In this document: one piece after another, positions 6,475 to 14,185 of the stretch
Position numbering within the stretch: the first letter of the stretch is position 1
How the letters are laid out: the number at the start of each line of letters is the position of its first letter
Source of the DNA: a virus
Length of the DNA stretch: 39,014 nt
Virus record (IMG/VR): IMGVR_UViG_3300025137_000095
Span: 1 to 39,014 of that record
Direction: 5' to 3' (one strand)
The notes under the pieces: model-generated
What the model saw: the letters and a program-made list of their open reading frames with translations, nothing else
Databases searched by the model: none
What the model was told of the DNA's origin: nothing
Made by a program: the position numbers and the translations under genes

Positions 6475-7114
6475 CGCAAGACGTGCAGAGGTATTGGCAT
6501 CTTATGGTAAACGTAAACCCATGAGTGCTAAAGAGAATAAACCAGATAACGATTTACCAATACATGCACCGATTGCATGGAAAAAAGATATTGAAAGTAG
6601 GATCGAAGAGCGCAACATTCGCGCCGCACTTAAAGATAAACCCAAGCTAAACCTGAGTAGCGAGGATCGGGCGTTTCGTAAATTGCTTGCAGATAAACAA
6701 AGAAGGCTTGAAGTCAATAGAATACACTTAGATGGTTTGTTGACAGCCGCAGGTGCTAAAAGAGGCACTAGAGATTTACCATCTGCTTTTGATGACACGT
6801 CAGCAATTTATTACAATATGCAGGACAACTTTATTGAGGAGCAGTACAACAACAGAACATCCGCATTTGATGTACGTCATAACGACTTAATAGAAACAGA
6901 TCCTGAGACAGGTAAGATGCTGTGGCATGGTAACGTATGTGAGATATGCAAAATGCCACCAAGCACTATGGGCGAAGTCGTGCTGGCTCAATACGGTACG
7001 GCAGATTTTGTCTGTGTGGACTGCGGCAAGCTAATTGAAACCAAAGGCTTGGGTATGCGCGGTTGGATATTTGAATCTAGGAACATGGCTAATAAGGAGG
7101 ACGAAGATGAGTGA
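6461..7114 (+). CDS. Hypothetical protein with C-terminal zinc-binding cysteines
   Basis: The protein has 217 residues from the ATG at 6461. I chose this over 6443 because GGGGGAGG (6445-6452) lies eight bases upstream. The N-terminal 110 residues are highly charged and probably helical. The C-terminal part has two CxxC pairs, VCEICK and FVCVDCGK, spaced about 30 residues apart as in a treble-clef or zinc-ribbon fold. The tail is acidic (NKEDEDE). I do not recognise the family. It belongs to the run of small zinc-binding proteins between the nuclease and the polymerase, and its last 8 bases overlap the next gene. Confidence 0.65.
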   Translation: MTKISARRAEVLASYGKRKPMSAKENKPDNDLPIHAPIAWKKDIESRIEERNIRAALKDKPKLNLSSEDRAFRKLLADKQRRLEVNRIHLDGLLTAAGAKRGTRDLPSAFDDTSAIYYNMQDNFIEEQYNNRTSAFDVRHNDLIETDPETGKMLWHGNVCEICKMPPSTMGEVVLAQYGTADFVCVDCGKLIETKGLGMRGWIFESRNMANKEDEDE

Positions 7115-7340
7115 AAACAAAATATTAACTGATGATAAGTTAGTGATTGACGGTAATGAATACTTCTATAACGAACTTGCAGAAGATCAGAAGTATGCTG
7201 TAAATCAGATAAGGAATCTGGATGCAAAGTTAGCAGAAGTAGAGTTTAGCGCAAACCAATTACGAGCGGCTAGACAATATTTCCAAATAACTTTATCTGC
7301 TTCTTTAAAGAAAGAACCCAGTGATGATAACGCAGGGTGA
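7107..7340 (+). CDS. DUF6447-like small protein
   Basis: The protein has 77 residues starting at ATG 7107, which has a textbook AAGGAGG (7094-7100) six bases upstream; the frame is open further upstream, but those codons lie inside the previous gene. The layout is a short beta hairpin (KLVIDGNEYFYNEL) followed by a long helix (KYAVNQIRNLDAKLAEVEFSA region). That is the pattern of the DUF6447 family: I-D-G-x-x-Y, then L-x-x-x-x-x-x-Q-I. This small family is widespread in phages and has no known function to my knowledge. The gene overlaps both neighbours slightly. Confidence 0.7.
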   Translation: MSENKILTDDKLVIDGNEYFYNELAEDQKYAVNQIRNLDAKLAEVEFSANQLRAARQYFQITLSASLKKEPSDDNAG

Positions 7341-7536
7341 TGGTAGCTTTCAAAAAGCTATTGATAACGGCCTATGCCCACGGTGTGAGGCGGCTGTAGA
7401 TTATCACGAAGAGATAGTCACATGTAATGTCTGTGACTTAACAATGGCTGGTGCAGGGATACAAAAACAAGAAGACCCTGACCAGTTTGGATTGCCGTTA
7501 AAAGGAGAACAACATGGCACGGAAGAAAATGAATAA
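7324..7536 (+). CDS. Small zinc-ribbon protein
   Basis: The protein has 70 residues from ATG 7324; a GTG at 7321 in the same frame is an equally possible start. CPRC and CNVC, about 16 residues apart, form a plausible zinc ribbon (LCPRCEAAVDYHEEIVTC). The C-terminal part is acidic and polar. It overlaps the DUF6447-like gene by 17 bases and the HTH-DUF6378 gene by 23 bases, so all three are likely translated together. The function is unknown; it could be an adaptor or an inhibitor of a host enzyme. The CxxC pairs are the only firm evidence. Confidence 0.6.
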   Translation: MITQGDGSFQKAIDNGLCPRCEAAVDYHEEIVTCNVCDLTMAGAGIQKQEDPDQFGLPLKGEQHGTEENE

Positions 7537-8068
7537 AAAAGAAAAAGTATTACGTTATATGATTAAGCATAGGACTGCCTCTGTAAAACAAGTGGCAGAA
7601 GCTTGCGGTTGTACTACTAAGTACGTGTACACTCTTAGGTCACAATCAGGCACACCAAAAGAAGTTATAGAGAAAGAACTCAACGTGCAGCCTGTAGTCA
7701 CCGAGACTTTCAAAGACTATTCGGGTAACAAATATAGCACATACGCATTGGAAGAGGTTGAAGAAACCACCGATGATCGTGTGCGTTCAGAAACGTTGCG
7801 TGAAGCAGAGAGCCTCGTGTCTGGTGACAGAGAAGAAGAGCATGGGGAGTTTTGGAAGAACGCCTACCTCACCTCTAGGTTATGGCAGGGTTACACAGGT
7901 TGGGACATCCAGCCAGAACAAGTGCCTGTCATGCTCGCACTCCTTAAGATAGCCAGATCGGTTGGGGCTAGACAGCAAGAGTCCAGCGGCAAAGATAATT
8001 TTGTTGATGCTTGTGGATATCTGGCACTAGCCGCAGAGTTAGATCAGTTTGATCCAGAAGATATTTAA
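7514..8068 (+). CDS. HTH + DUF6378 fusion protein
   Basis: The protein has 184 residues. Residues about 8-45 form a winged-helix-like HTH (KVLRYMIKHRTASVKQVAEA, then CGCTTKYVYTLRSQ). A middle linker is followed by a C-terminal DUF6378 domain (about 93-180), recognised by the LREAESLVSGDREEEHGEFW opening, the VMLALLKIAR helix and a DNFVDACGYLALAAEL ending. DUF6378 proteins are frequent in phages; the helical fold recalls MazG-type nucleotide pyrophosphatases, but I cannot show catalytic residues. The HTH suggests DNA binding, so this is a candidate regulator for the palindromes in the left arm. AAAAGGAG before the start is a good ribosome binding site. The polymerase starts two bases after its stop. 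Confidence 0.75.
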   Translation: MARKKMNKKEKVLRYMIKHRTASVKQVAEACGCTTKYVYTLRSQSGTPKEVIEKELNVQPVVTETFKDYSGNKYSTYALEEVEETTDDRVRSETLREAESLVSGDREEEHGEFWKNAYLTSRLWQGYTGWDIQPEQVPVMLALLKIARSVGARQQESSGKDNFVDACGYLALAAELDQFDPEDI

Positions 8069-8070
8069 TA

Positions 8071-9897
8071 ATGGATCTGATTACACTCGACTTTGAAACA
8101 TATTACGACAGGGATTATTCCCTGTCGAAACTCACTACTGAAGCCTACGTCCGTGATCCTCGTTTTGAGGTGATAGGCGTGGGTGTAAAAGTAAACAAAG
8201 AAGAAACGGAGTGGGCTAGTGGCACACACGAACAGATCAAGGAATACCTCAAGTCATTCGATTGGCAGAACTCTATGTTACTTTGCCATAACACCATTTT
8301 TGATGGCGCAATTCTTAATTGGATATTTGATATTAGCCCTCGGAATTACACTGACACAATGTGCATTGCTCGCGCTATTCACGGGGTCGAAACTAGTGCG
8401 AGCCTCAAAGCGGTCAGTGAAAAGTATGGAGTTGGAGTCAAAGGAACCGAAGTTGTTAACGCGCTCGGTAAGCGAAGAGAAGACTTCACACCCGAAGAAC
8501 TAGGTAACTACGGTGATTACTGCGTCAATGACGTGGATCTCACATACAAACTGTTTACCATCATGGCGAAGGATTTTCCGCGTCAGGAACTGAAGTTGAT
8601 TGATCTTACCCTGCGCATGTTTATAGTTCCGATTTTGGAGTTAGATCTGGGCCTACTAGAACAACATCTCACAGAAACACGTTATCGTAAGGATGAGTTG
8701 TTGGAGAGCGCCGGGGTAATCAAAGAAGATCTTATGAGTAACCCTAAGTTTGCGGAATTACTCAAGTCGCTTGGCGTTGAGCCGCCGATGAAGATCAGCC
8801 CTACAACTGAGAAAGAAACATTTGCATTTGCCAAGTCAGACGAAGCGTTCAAGGCGTTAGCTGACCATGAGAATGAGCAGGTACAAGCGTTGGTTGCGGC
8901 AAGGCTAGGCACTAAATCTACATTAGAAGAGACACGCACACAACGTTTCATAGACATAGCAAAGCGTGGCACACTACCTGTGCCTGTCAGATACTATGCC
9001 GCGCATACTGGTAGGTGGGGTGGTGATGACAAGATCAACCTGCAAAACCTGCCCAGCCGTGGTGTGAACGGTAAGAAGTTAAAGCGTAGTATTATTTCGC
9101 CAGTCGGTTACACATTGATAGATGCAGACTCGGCACAGATAGAAGCGCGAGTGCTGGCTTGGCTTGCAGAGCAGGACGATCTCACGCACGCGTTCAGGGC
9201 TGGTGAGGATGTATATGTAAAGATGGCATCACGTATATATGGTGTGCATGAACCTGACGTAGATAAAGACCAGCGGTTTGTTGGTAAGACTACGATCCTT
9301 GGTGCTGGCTATGGCATGGGAGCCATGAAGTTTCAAGCACAGTTAAAGACATTTGGGTTTGATATGGATATCGCAGAAGCACGGCGTGTAATCAAGATTT
9401 ACCGCGAGGCTAACTGGAAGATAAACAAGTTATGGCGTGATGCTCAACAGGCTCTCGTGGCCCTATCCAGAAAAGAAGAAACATCGTTAGGGTTAGCTGG
9501 CGTACTTAAAGTAATGCCTCAAGAGTCCGCGATACGACTGCCCTCTGGCTTACTACTACGTTATGATGATCTGGGGTTTGACACCACTGATAAAGGCACG
9601 GAGTTTCACTACAGAGTCAGGCGTGGGCGCAATCGAATCTATGGTGGCAAGGTTATAGAGAACGTATGCCAAGCCATAGCGCGTTGCATAATTGGTGAGC
9701 AAATGCTAAAAATAGCTAAGAAACATCGCGTAGTGTTAACAGTGCATGACTCTGTTGTGTGCTGTGTTCGTGACGAAGAAGTGGGTGAGGCACAAGCGTA
9801 CATTGAAGACTGTATGCGGTGGATACCCGATTGGGCAGAGGGTCTGCCTATCAACTGTGAGTCCGGTTCTGGCAAATCTTATGGGGATTGTGAATGA
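8071..9897 (+). CDS. Family A DNA polymerase with 3'-5' exonuclease
   Basis: This 608-residue replicative polymerase carries two domains. The exonuclease domain has DFE (D7, E9), N74...D78 and YCVND (Y150, D154), so proofreading is probably active. The polymerase domain has the HTGRW...NLQNLPS region (about 312-328), motif A ADSAQIEAR (catalytic D353, E358), motif B R402-x3-K406-x3-L410-G-x2-Y414-G, and motif C VHDS (H559, D560). In E. coli Pol I the residue matching L410 is Phe762, so this is a Leu762-type enzyme. Motif C reads HDS where HDE is usual. The length fits phage enzymes lacking the 5'-3' exonuclease. The stop overlaps the next start by four bases. The ribosome binding site is weak. 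Confidence 0.96.
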   Translation: MDLITLDFETYYDRDYSLSKLTTEAYVRDPRFEVIGVGVKVNKEETEWASGTHEQIKEYLKSFDWQNSMLLCHNTIFDGAILNWIFDISPRNYTDTMCIARAIHGVETSASLKAVSEKYGVGVKGTEVVNALGKRREDFTPEELGNYGDYCVNDVDLTYKLFTIMAKDFPRQELKLIDLTLRMFIVPILELDLGLLEQHLTETRYRKDELLESAGVIKEDLMSNPKFAELLKSLGVEPPMKISPTTEKETFAFAKSDEAFKALADHENEQVQALVAARLGTKSTLEETRTQRFIDIAKRGTLPVPVRYYAAHTGRWGGDDKINLQNLPSRGVNGKKLKRSIISPVGYTLIDADSAQIEARVLAWLAEQDDLTHAFRAGEDVYVKMASRIYGVHEPDVDKDQRFVGKTTILGAGYGMGAMKFQAQLKTFGFDMDIAEARRVIKIYREANWKINKLWRDAQQALVALSRKEETSLGLAGVLKVMPQESAIRLPSGLLLRYDDLGFDTTDKGTEFHYRVRRGRNRIYGGKVIENVCQAIARCIIGEQMLKIAKKHRVVLTVHDSVVCCVRDEEVGEAQAYIEDCMRWIPDWAEGLPINCESGSGKSYGDCE

Positions 9898-10280
9898 TTG
9901 ATGAATACGATATGGAGATGGGTTATGGGAAGCATGGCTTCCATAATGCCGACCTAGCAACAAGTGATGGCTTTCTATGTTGCAATAAGTGTGGATCAGT
10001 TGAGTTGACTATGAATACAACGTCCATGTCGCATGGAATAGTGTTTACACAAAGCGGAGTTATTGCGGAGTTTACCTGCAATAGTTGTAGAGCAGAATTA
10101 ACTCTTGCATTGTCTAACCGAGATATAGGCAAGCCACAACTTACTGCCAGTGCAAGATGGGTTATTAAGAGATTACCACCGGAACCACCAACCTCTCTTC
10201 AAAAGTTACGAAGTTATTCGCTCACAGGTAAGTCTCATAAACTGAAGAAAAAGCTTTTATGGCATGGGGGCTATTTATGA
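9894..10280 (+). CDS. Zinc-ribbon protein of unknown function
   Basis: The protein has 128 residues and its start overlaps the polymerase stop (ATGA). CNKC (after FLC) and CNSC, about 37 residues apart, are the likely zinc ligands, with a beta-rich stretch between them. The tail is strongly basic (LRSYSLTGKSHKLKKK). The family is not recognised. The tight coupling to the polymerase and the basic tail would suit a nucleic-acid-binding accessory factor, but this is inference. Its stop overlaps the start of the next nuclease gene by four bases. Confidence 0.6.
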   Translation: MIDEYDMEMGYGKHGFHNADLATSDGFLCCNKCGSVELTMNTTSMSHGIVFTQSGVIAEFTCNSCRAELTLALSNRDIGKPQLTASARWVIKRLPPEPPTSLQKLRSYSLTGKSHKLKKKLLWHGGYL

Positions 10281-10942
10281 GTATAAAGCCGTGGTCATTT
10301 AGTAGGATTAAGGCGTTTGAGCAATGCCCCAAGAAGTTCTATCACCTCAAGATTGCCAAAGACTACACCGAGCCTGAGACTGATGCTATGTCATACGGCA
10401 CGGCGTTCCATCTCGCGGCAGAGGAATACGTGCGTGATGGGACGACTATCCCTGATAATTTTAAGTTTGCAAAACCCGCGTTAGATGGTCTTAAAGCCAA
10501 GCGTGGTAACAAGTTATGTGAAATAAAGATGGGTTTGGATGAGAACCTTGAGCCATGTGGCTTCTTTGACAAGAAAGTTTGGTGGCGTGGCATTGCAGAT
10601 TTGGTTATCCTAGATGAAGGTACTGCTTGGGTGGTGGACTACAAGACCAGTAAGTCAGCCAAGTATGCGGATAAAGGTCAGTTGGAATTGATGGCGTTAG
10701 CCACATTCAAACACTACCCCGAAGTAGACACTGTACGTGCAGGGTTATTGTTTGTAATATCTAGAGACCTTATTAAGGACACTTATACTAAAGATATGAT
10801 ACCAGTGCTTTGGTCTAAGTGGTTAGCTAACTATAAACGCATGGAAACAGCACATGAAAAAGACGTATGGAACGCCCATCCCAGTGGGTTATGCAGGCGA
10901 CATTGTGTTGTACTGGAGTGTGTTCACAACGGGAGTAATTAG
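10277..10942 (+). CDS. Cas4/RecB-like PD-(D/E)XK nuclease with probable Fe-S cysteines
   Basis: The protein has 221 residues from ATG 10277 (GGGGG six bases upstream). The motifs are those of the PDDEXK_1/RecB nuclease group: SFSRIKAFEQCPKKFY at the N-terminus, GTAFH (H45), GIADLV (D108), VVDYKTSK (D121, K123) and Q135. Four cysteines, C17 and C206/C210/C215, sit where Cas4 and AddB place their 4Fe-4S ligands. Such phage enzymes are usually exonucleases used in recombination, end processing or degradation of host DNA. It lies between the polymerase and the SNF2 helicase, so a helicase-nuclease partnership is plausible. The next gene starts immediately after its stop. Confidence 0.88.
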   Translation: MSIKPWSFSRIKAFEQCPKKFYHLKIAKDYTEPETDAMSYGTAFHLAAEEYVRDGTTIPDNFKFAKPALDGLKAKRGNKLCEIKMGLDENLEPCGFFDKKVWWRGIADLVILDEGTAWVVDYKTSKSAKYADKGQLELMALATFKHYPEVDTVRAGLLFVISRDLIKDTYTKDMIPVLWSKWLANYKRMETAHEKDVWNAHPSGLCRRHCVVLECVHNGSN

Positions 10943-11188
10943 ATGGCGTACACAAAGAAACCCAGACCGTACAAACGTGAGTATCAAAAACAAAAGGAAC
11001 GTGGTGAACATGAGTCTAGAATGGAACGCCAACGCGCCAGACGTGCATACGATAAAAAAGGTATAGAGCGTAAAGGTAAGGATGTAAGTCACAAAAAAGC
11101 ATTAAGTAAAGGCGGCAAAAACAAAGACGGTACAAAGCTGGAAAGCCCAAAGAAAAACCGCAGTCGCAATTATAAAAAGAAAAAGTAG
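10943..11188 (+). CDS. Small, very basic protein with a degenerate HNH-like motif
   Basis: The protein has 81 residues, with about 40 percent Lys plus Arg by eye. The middle holds SHKKALSKGGKNKDGT followed by KNRSRNYKKKK, which resembles the H-x-x-P-L-x-x-G-G...N part of HNH endonucleases. A complete HNH site is not visible: there are no zinc cysteines and only one histidine in the right place. Similar small basic proteins are common in phage replication regions. It may bind nucleic acid. The start is directly adjacent to the previous stop. The gene is well supported by packing; the HNH link is weak. Confidence 0.6.
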   Translation: MAYTKKPRPYKREYQKQKERGEHESRMERQRARRAYDKKGIERKGKDVSHKKALSKGGKNKDGTKLESPKKNRSRNYKKKK

Positions 11189-11194
11189 GAGAAC

Positions 11195-12736
11195 ATGGTG
11201 GAGATTGTCGAAAATGGCAAAGCCCTGTTGTTGCGGTTAAAAAACCCACAGCAGGTAACAGAAGTTATACCTAAAAGCAAAGCACTATCTGATAACAGGG
11301 TAGTAGTAAACTTTGGTGTTGATGAAACACAAGTGCTTAAAAACTTAAATATAAAAGCACCGTCACCCATAGAGATGCAATATCAATGGACAGGGAGCCA
11401 TGAGCCTTTCGCTCACCAGAAAACCACGGCATCATTTCTTACGTTGAACAGGAAAGCTTTCTGTTTTAATGAACAGGGTACAGGTAAGACTGCCAGTGCT
11501 ATATGGGCATCTGACTTCCTACTTAATAAAAATATTATCAAACGTGTGTTAGTTATCTGCCCGCTTTCGATCATGGATAGCGCATGGCGTGATGACTTGT
11601 TTACATTTGCTCCACATAGAACTGTTGATGTGGCCTATGGTAGTAGCAAGAAACGTAAGGAAATAATTGAACAAGGCGCAGATTATGTAATTATAAATTA
11701 TGACGGCCTTGCCATTGTAAAAGATGAGATAGACGCAGGTGGTTTTGATTTAATTATTGTCGATGAGGCCACACACTACAAAAACGCGCAGACAAACCGT
11801 TTCAAAACTCTTAATAAATTGATTAAACCTGAAACATGGCTCTGGATGATGACAGGTACGCCAGCCGCACAAAGTCCGCTAGATGCGTACGGGTTAGCAA
11901 AATTAGTTAATCCAGCATCTGTACCACGTTTCTTTGGGTCTTTCCGCGATCAGATTATGGTTAAGGTGACTAACTTTAAATGGATACCTAAAGAGAACGC
12001 CACGGGTATAGTATTTAATGCCTTACAACCTGCCGTAAGATTTACCAAGGATGAGTGTCTAGACTTACCTGACATGGTGTATGTCAAGCGTGAAGTAGAG
12101 ATGACACGCCAACAGAAAAAATACTACGAAGAGTTACGCAAGAAACTCGTTATGCAGATTACGGGTGAACAGATTACCGCAATGAACGCGGCTGTAGCTA
12201 TGTCTAAATTATTACAAATAGCAGCAGGTGCGGTGTACACAGACGACAGTGACGTATTAGAGTTTGATATAGCACATCGTTACAAAGTGTTACGCGAAGT
12301 GATTGACGAATCTAGTCAAAAGGTTCTGGTGTTTGTGCCGTTTAGACACGCCATTGATATACTTACAGATAAATTACGCAAAGATGGGATTACCACAGAA
12401 GTAATACGTGGGGATGTGTCTGCTCCAAACAGGACACAGATATTTAAAACGTTTCAAACCACACCTGATCCACGGGTGCTGGTTATTCAACCTCAAGCAG
12501 CAGCACATGGTGTCACGTTAACAGCCGCTAACACTATAGTTTGGTGGGGGCCAACTAGTTCCTTAGAGACATATGCACAAGCCAATGCTCGTATCCACAG
12601 ATCAGGGCAAAACCACAAATGCACTGTTGTGCAGTTACAAGGTTCAGCTGTAGAGAAACGTGTTTACTCACTGTTAGATAATAGAATAGACGTACACACA
12701 AAAATGATAGATCTATATAAAGAACTACTTGACTAA
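11195..12736 (+). CDS. SNF2-type DNA helicase/translocase
   Basis: This 513-residue superfamily 2 protein of the SNF2 type is preceded by GGAG close to the start. Visible motifs are Walker A GTGKT (95-99), the Q-like FAHQ before it, motif II DEAT (190-193), motif III TGTP (220-223), and in the second RecA domain a motif VI QANARIHRSGQ (about 462-472). The first 60 residues are probably a beta-rich lead-in. Phage SNF2 proteins use ATP to move on double-stranded DNA and remodel protein-DNA or branched structures; here the gene follows the Cas4-like nuclease. No other fused domain is visible. It could act in replication fork restart, recombination or stripping of host proteins. Confidence 0.93.
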   Translation: MVEIVENGKALLLRLKNPQQVTEVIPKSKALSDNRVVVNFGVDETQVLKNLNIKAPSPIEMQYQWTGSHEPFAHQKTTASFLTLNRKAFCFNEQGTGKTASAIWASDFLLNKNIIKRVLVICPLSIMDSAWRDDLFTFAPHRTVDVAYGSSKKRKEIIEQGADYVIINYDGLAIVKDEIDAGGFDLIIVDEATHYKNAQTNRFKTLNKLIKPETWLWMMTGTPAAQSPLDAYGLAKLVNPASVPRFFGSFRDQIMVKVTNFKWIPKENATGIVFNALQPAVRFTKDECLDLPDMVYVKREVEMTRQQKKYYEELRKKLVMQITGEQITAMNAAVAMSKLLQIAAGAVYTDDSDVLEFDIAHRYKVLREVIDESSQKVLVFVPFRHAIDILTDKLRKDGITTEVIRGDVSAPNRTQIFKTFQTTPDPRVLVIQPQAAAHGVTLTAANTIVWWGPTSSLETYAQANARIHRSGQNHKCTVVQLQGSAVEKRVYSLLDNRIDVHTKMIDLYKELLD

Positions 12737-12787
12737 CACACATATCGTCACTACATTACATCAAATGATAAGTTTAAGGAGAACGAT

Positions 12788-13180
12788 ATGGGTGGTGTTA
12801 CCGCTGAAAAGCTGACTAAAGCTTATATAAAGATCCGCGAAGAGCGGGCAAAGCTATCAGCAGAATACAAAGAAAAAGATTCTGTTCTCTCTCGCCAATT
12901 AGAGAGGGTCAAAAAAGGACTACTCGACTATTGCAATGCGCATGGTGTCGAGAGTGTGAGGACTGCTGAAGGTCTGTTTTATAGATCTACAAAACAAAAG
13001 TTCTGGACAAACGATTGGGAGAAAATGCACGCCTTCATCATGGAACACAACGTTCCTGAGTTGTTGGAGAAGCGTTTGAATCAGACAAACTTTAAGCAGT
13101 TCTTAGAAGAAAACCCTGAGTCAAGGCCAGACTGCCTAAACATTGACTCTGAATATTCTATGGCAGTGAGGAAGAAGTAA
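12788..13180 (+). CDS. Possible Gam-like / conserved phage protein
   Basis: The protein has 130 residues. The N-terminal half (about 8-50) is a charged, coiled-coil-like helix. The second half has an aromatic KFWTNDWEKMHAF stretch and ends NIDSEYSMAVRKK. The general plan (long helix, then a compact domain reading the ...W.....E pattern) recalls phage host-nuclease inhibitor Gam and a family of unnamed proteins common in marine podoviruses. I give Gam only as a possibility. AAGGAG precedes the start, and the 13-mer GGAGAACGATATG at its start is repeated at the ssDNA-binding gene. Its stop overlaps the next start (TAATG). Confidence 0.55.
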   Translation: MGGVTAEKLTKAYIKIREERAKLSAEYKEKDSVLSRQLERVKKGLLDYCNAHGVESVRTAEGLFYRSTKQKFWTNDWEKMHAFIMEHNVPELLEKRLNQTNFKQFLEENPESRPDCLNIDSEYSMAVRKK

Positions 13181-13488
13181 TGGAACCAAAATATGTGCCT
13201 ATAGAAGATGTAGCTAAACACTTTAGTGTTTCTGTATCGACAATACGTGCTTGGGTTCGTCAGGATCAGATTCCGCAGGAAACCTACATTCGTGTAGGCA
13301 ACACCTACAGATTCTGCATCCCTGATATATCTGAAGCATTAACAACTAAGAAGACCGCACCTGACATCAATGACTATGAGAATGAGGTTGTGGTAGAACC
13401 AGAAGTAATTTCAGAGGTGGCAACTGAAGAAATGGCTCCCATGCCATATGATGACGACCTACTAGAATTACTTGATGACGATCAATAA
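13180..13488 (+). CDS. Small HTH protein (excisionase/MerR-like) with acidic tail
   Basis: The protein has 102 residues. Residues about 5-55 form a MerR/excisionase-type helix-turn-helix: VPIEDVAKHFSVSVSTIRAW, then the wing (RVGNTYRFCIPDI). The rest is acidic and ends in LLELLDDDQ, resembling the acidic tips of single-strand binding proteins. No integrase is visible, so it need not be an excisionase. Possible roles are a transcriptional regulator (a candidate for binding the four left-arm palindromes) or a replication-loading factor. It sits between the Gam-like and ssDNA-binding genes and overlaps the former by one base. Confidence 0.75.
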   Translation: MEPKYVPIEDVAKHFSVSVSTIRAWVRQDQIPQETYIRVGNTYRFCIPDISEALTTKKTAPDINDYENEVVVEPEVISEVATEEMAPMPYDDDLLELLDDDQ

Positions 13489-13505
13489 GACATTGGGAGA
13501 ACGAT

Positions 13506-14171
13506 ATGTCTGAAGCTGTAAACATGAACTATAACATTAATAATATAGAAGCACTGTGGCCTCGTATTAACCGCACGTACAAGTTTGATCCGCAAGAAAA
13601 GCGGTCTGTGCCTTGTGATGCGTTTGATGATGGTGCCACGTATACCATTCAGTTCAAGATGACTGAGGCGCAAGCTAAAGATCTGTATAAACAAATGGCA
13701 GCAGCCTATAAAGCCAAACGAGAAGATAGCTGGCCTGATAAATTTCCTATGCCTTTTAAGAAAGAGGATGATGGAACATTCAGCCACAAAGCCAAGCTCA
13801 AAGGCGCTTATGGTGTAGAAGCCACTCGTAAACCTGCACAGTATGATGCCGCAGGAGTAAAGTTAGATGATGACTTCTTGCTCACAACAGGAAGTACGGT
13901 TAACATCGCTATTGCTTTTACTCCTTATCACGGGGCAATAGGCACTGGAGTATCACTCCGGTTACGCGCAGTACAGGTTATCGAACTGAAACCTATGGAA
14001 GAACAGTCACCTTTTGGTGCAGTAGAGGGTTTTGAAGCAAGTCCAAAAGAAGACGACAACCCTTTTGCAGACGTGGAAGAACCAAAGAAAGCAGTTAAGA
14101 AAGCTGCCGCTCCCGCACCAGATAAAGGTAGCGACGACTTAAGTTCTATCATAGATGATTGGGACGACTAA
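13506..14171 (+). CDS. Single-stranded DNA-binding protein (gp2.5/DUF2815-like)
   Basis: The protein has 221 residues. The body (about 20-160) has alternating strands typical of an OB-fold (YTIQFKMTEAQAKDLYKQM, later TTGSTVNIAIAFTPY and GVSLRLRAVQVIEL). A flexible Pro/Ala/Lys-rich linker precedes an acidic tail ending DDWDD. Body, linker and acidic aromatic tip together are the plan of phage T7 gp2.5 and DUF2815-type SSBs, whose tail contacts the polymerase and helicase. GGGAG upstream gives the ribosome binding site. Its place just before the primase-helicase supports the role: coating single-stranded DNA at the phage fork. Confidence 0.8.
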   Translation: MSEAVNMNYNINNIEALWPRINRTYKFDPQEKRSVPCDAFDDGATYTIQFKMTEAQAKDLYKQMAAAYKAKREDSWPDKFPMPFKKEDDGTFSHKAKLKGAYGVEATRKPAQYDAAGVKLDDDFLLTTGSTVNIAIAFTPYHGAIGTGVSLRLRAVQVIELKPMEEQSPFGAVEGFEASPKEDDNPFADVEEPKKAVKKAAAPAPDKGSDDLSSIIDDWDD

Positions 14172-14185
14172 ACCACCATACTATA

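Noticed and set aside
10943-11188. Functional HNH endonuclease
   Set aside because: Only part of the motif is present; the second catalytic histidine and zinc ligands are not seen.
13180-13488. Excisionase indicating a temperate phage
   Set aside because: The HTH fold alone does not prove excisionase, and no integrase or attachment site is visible in the window.
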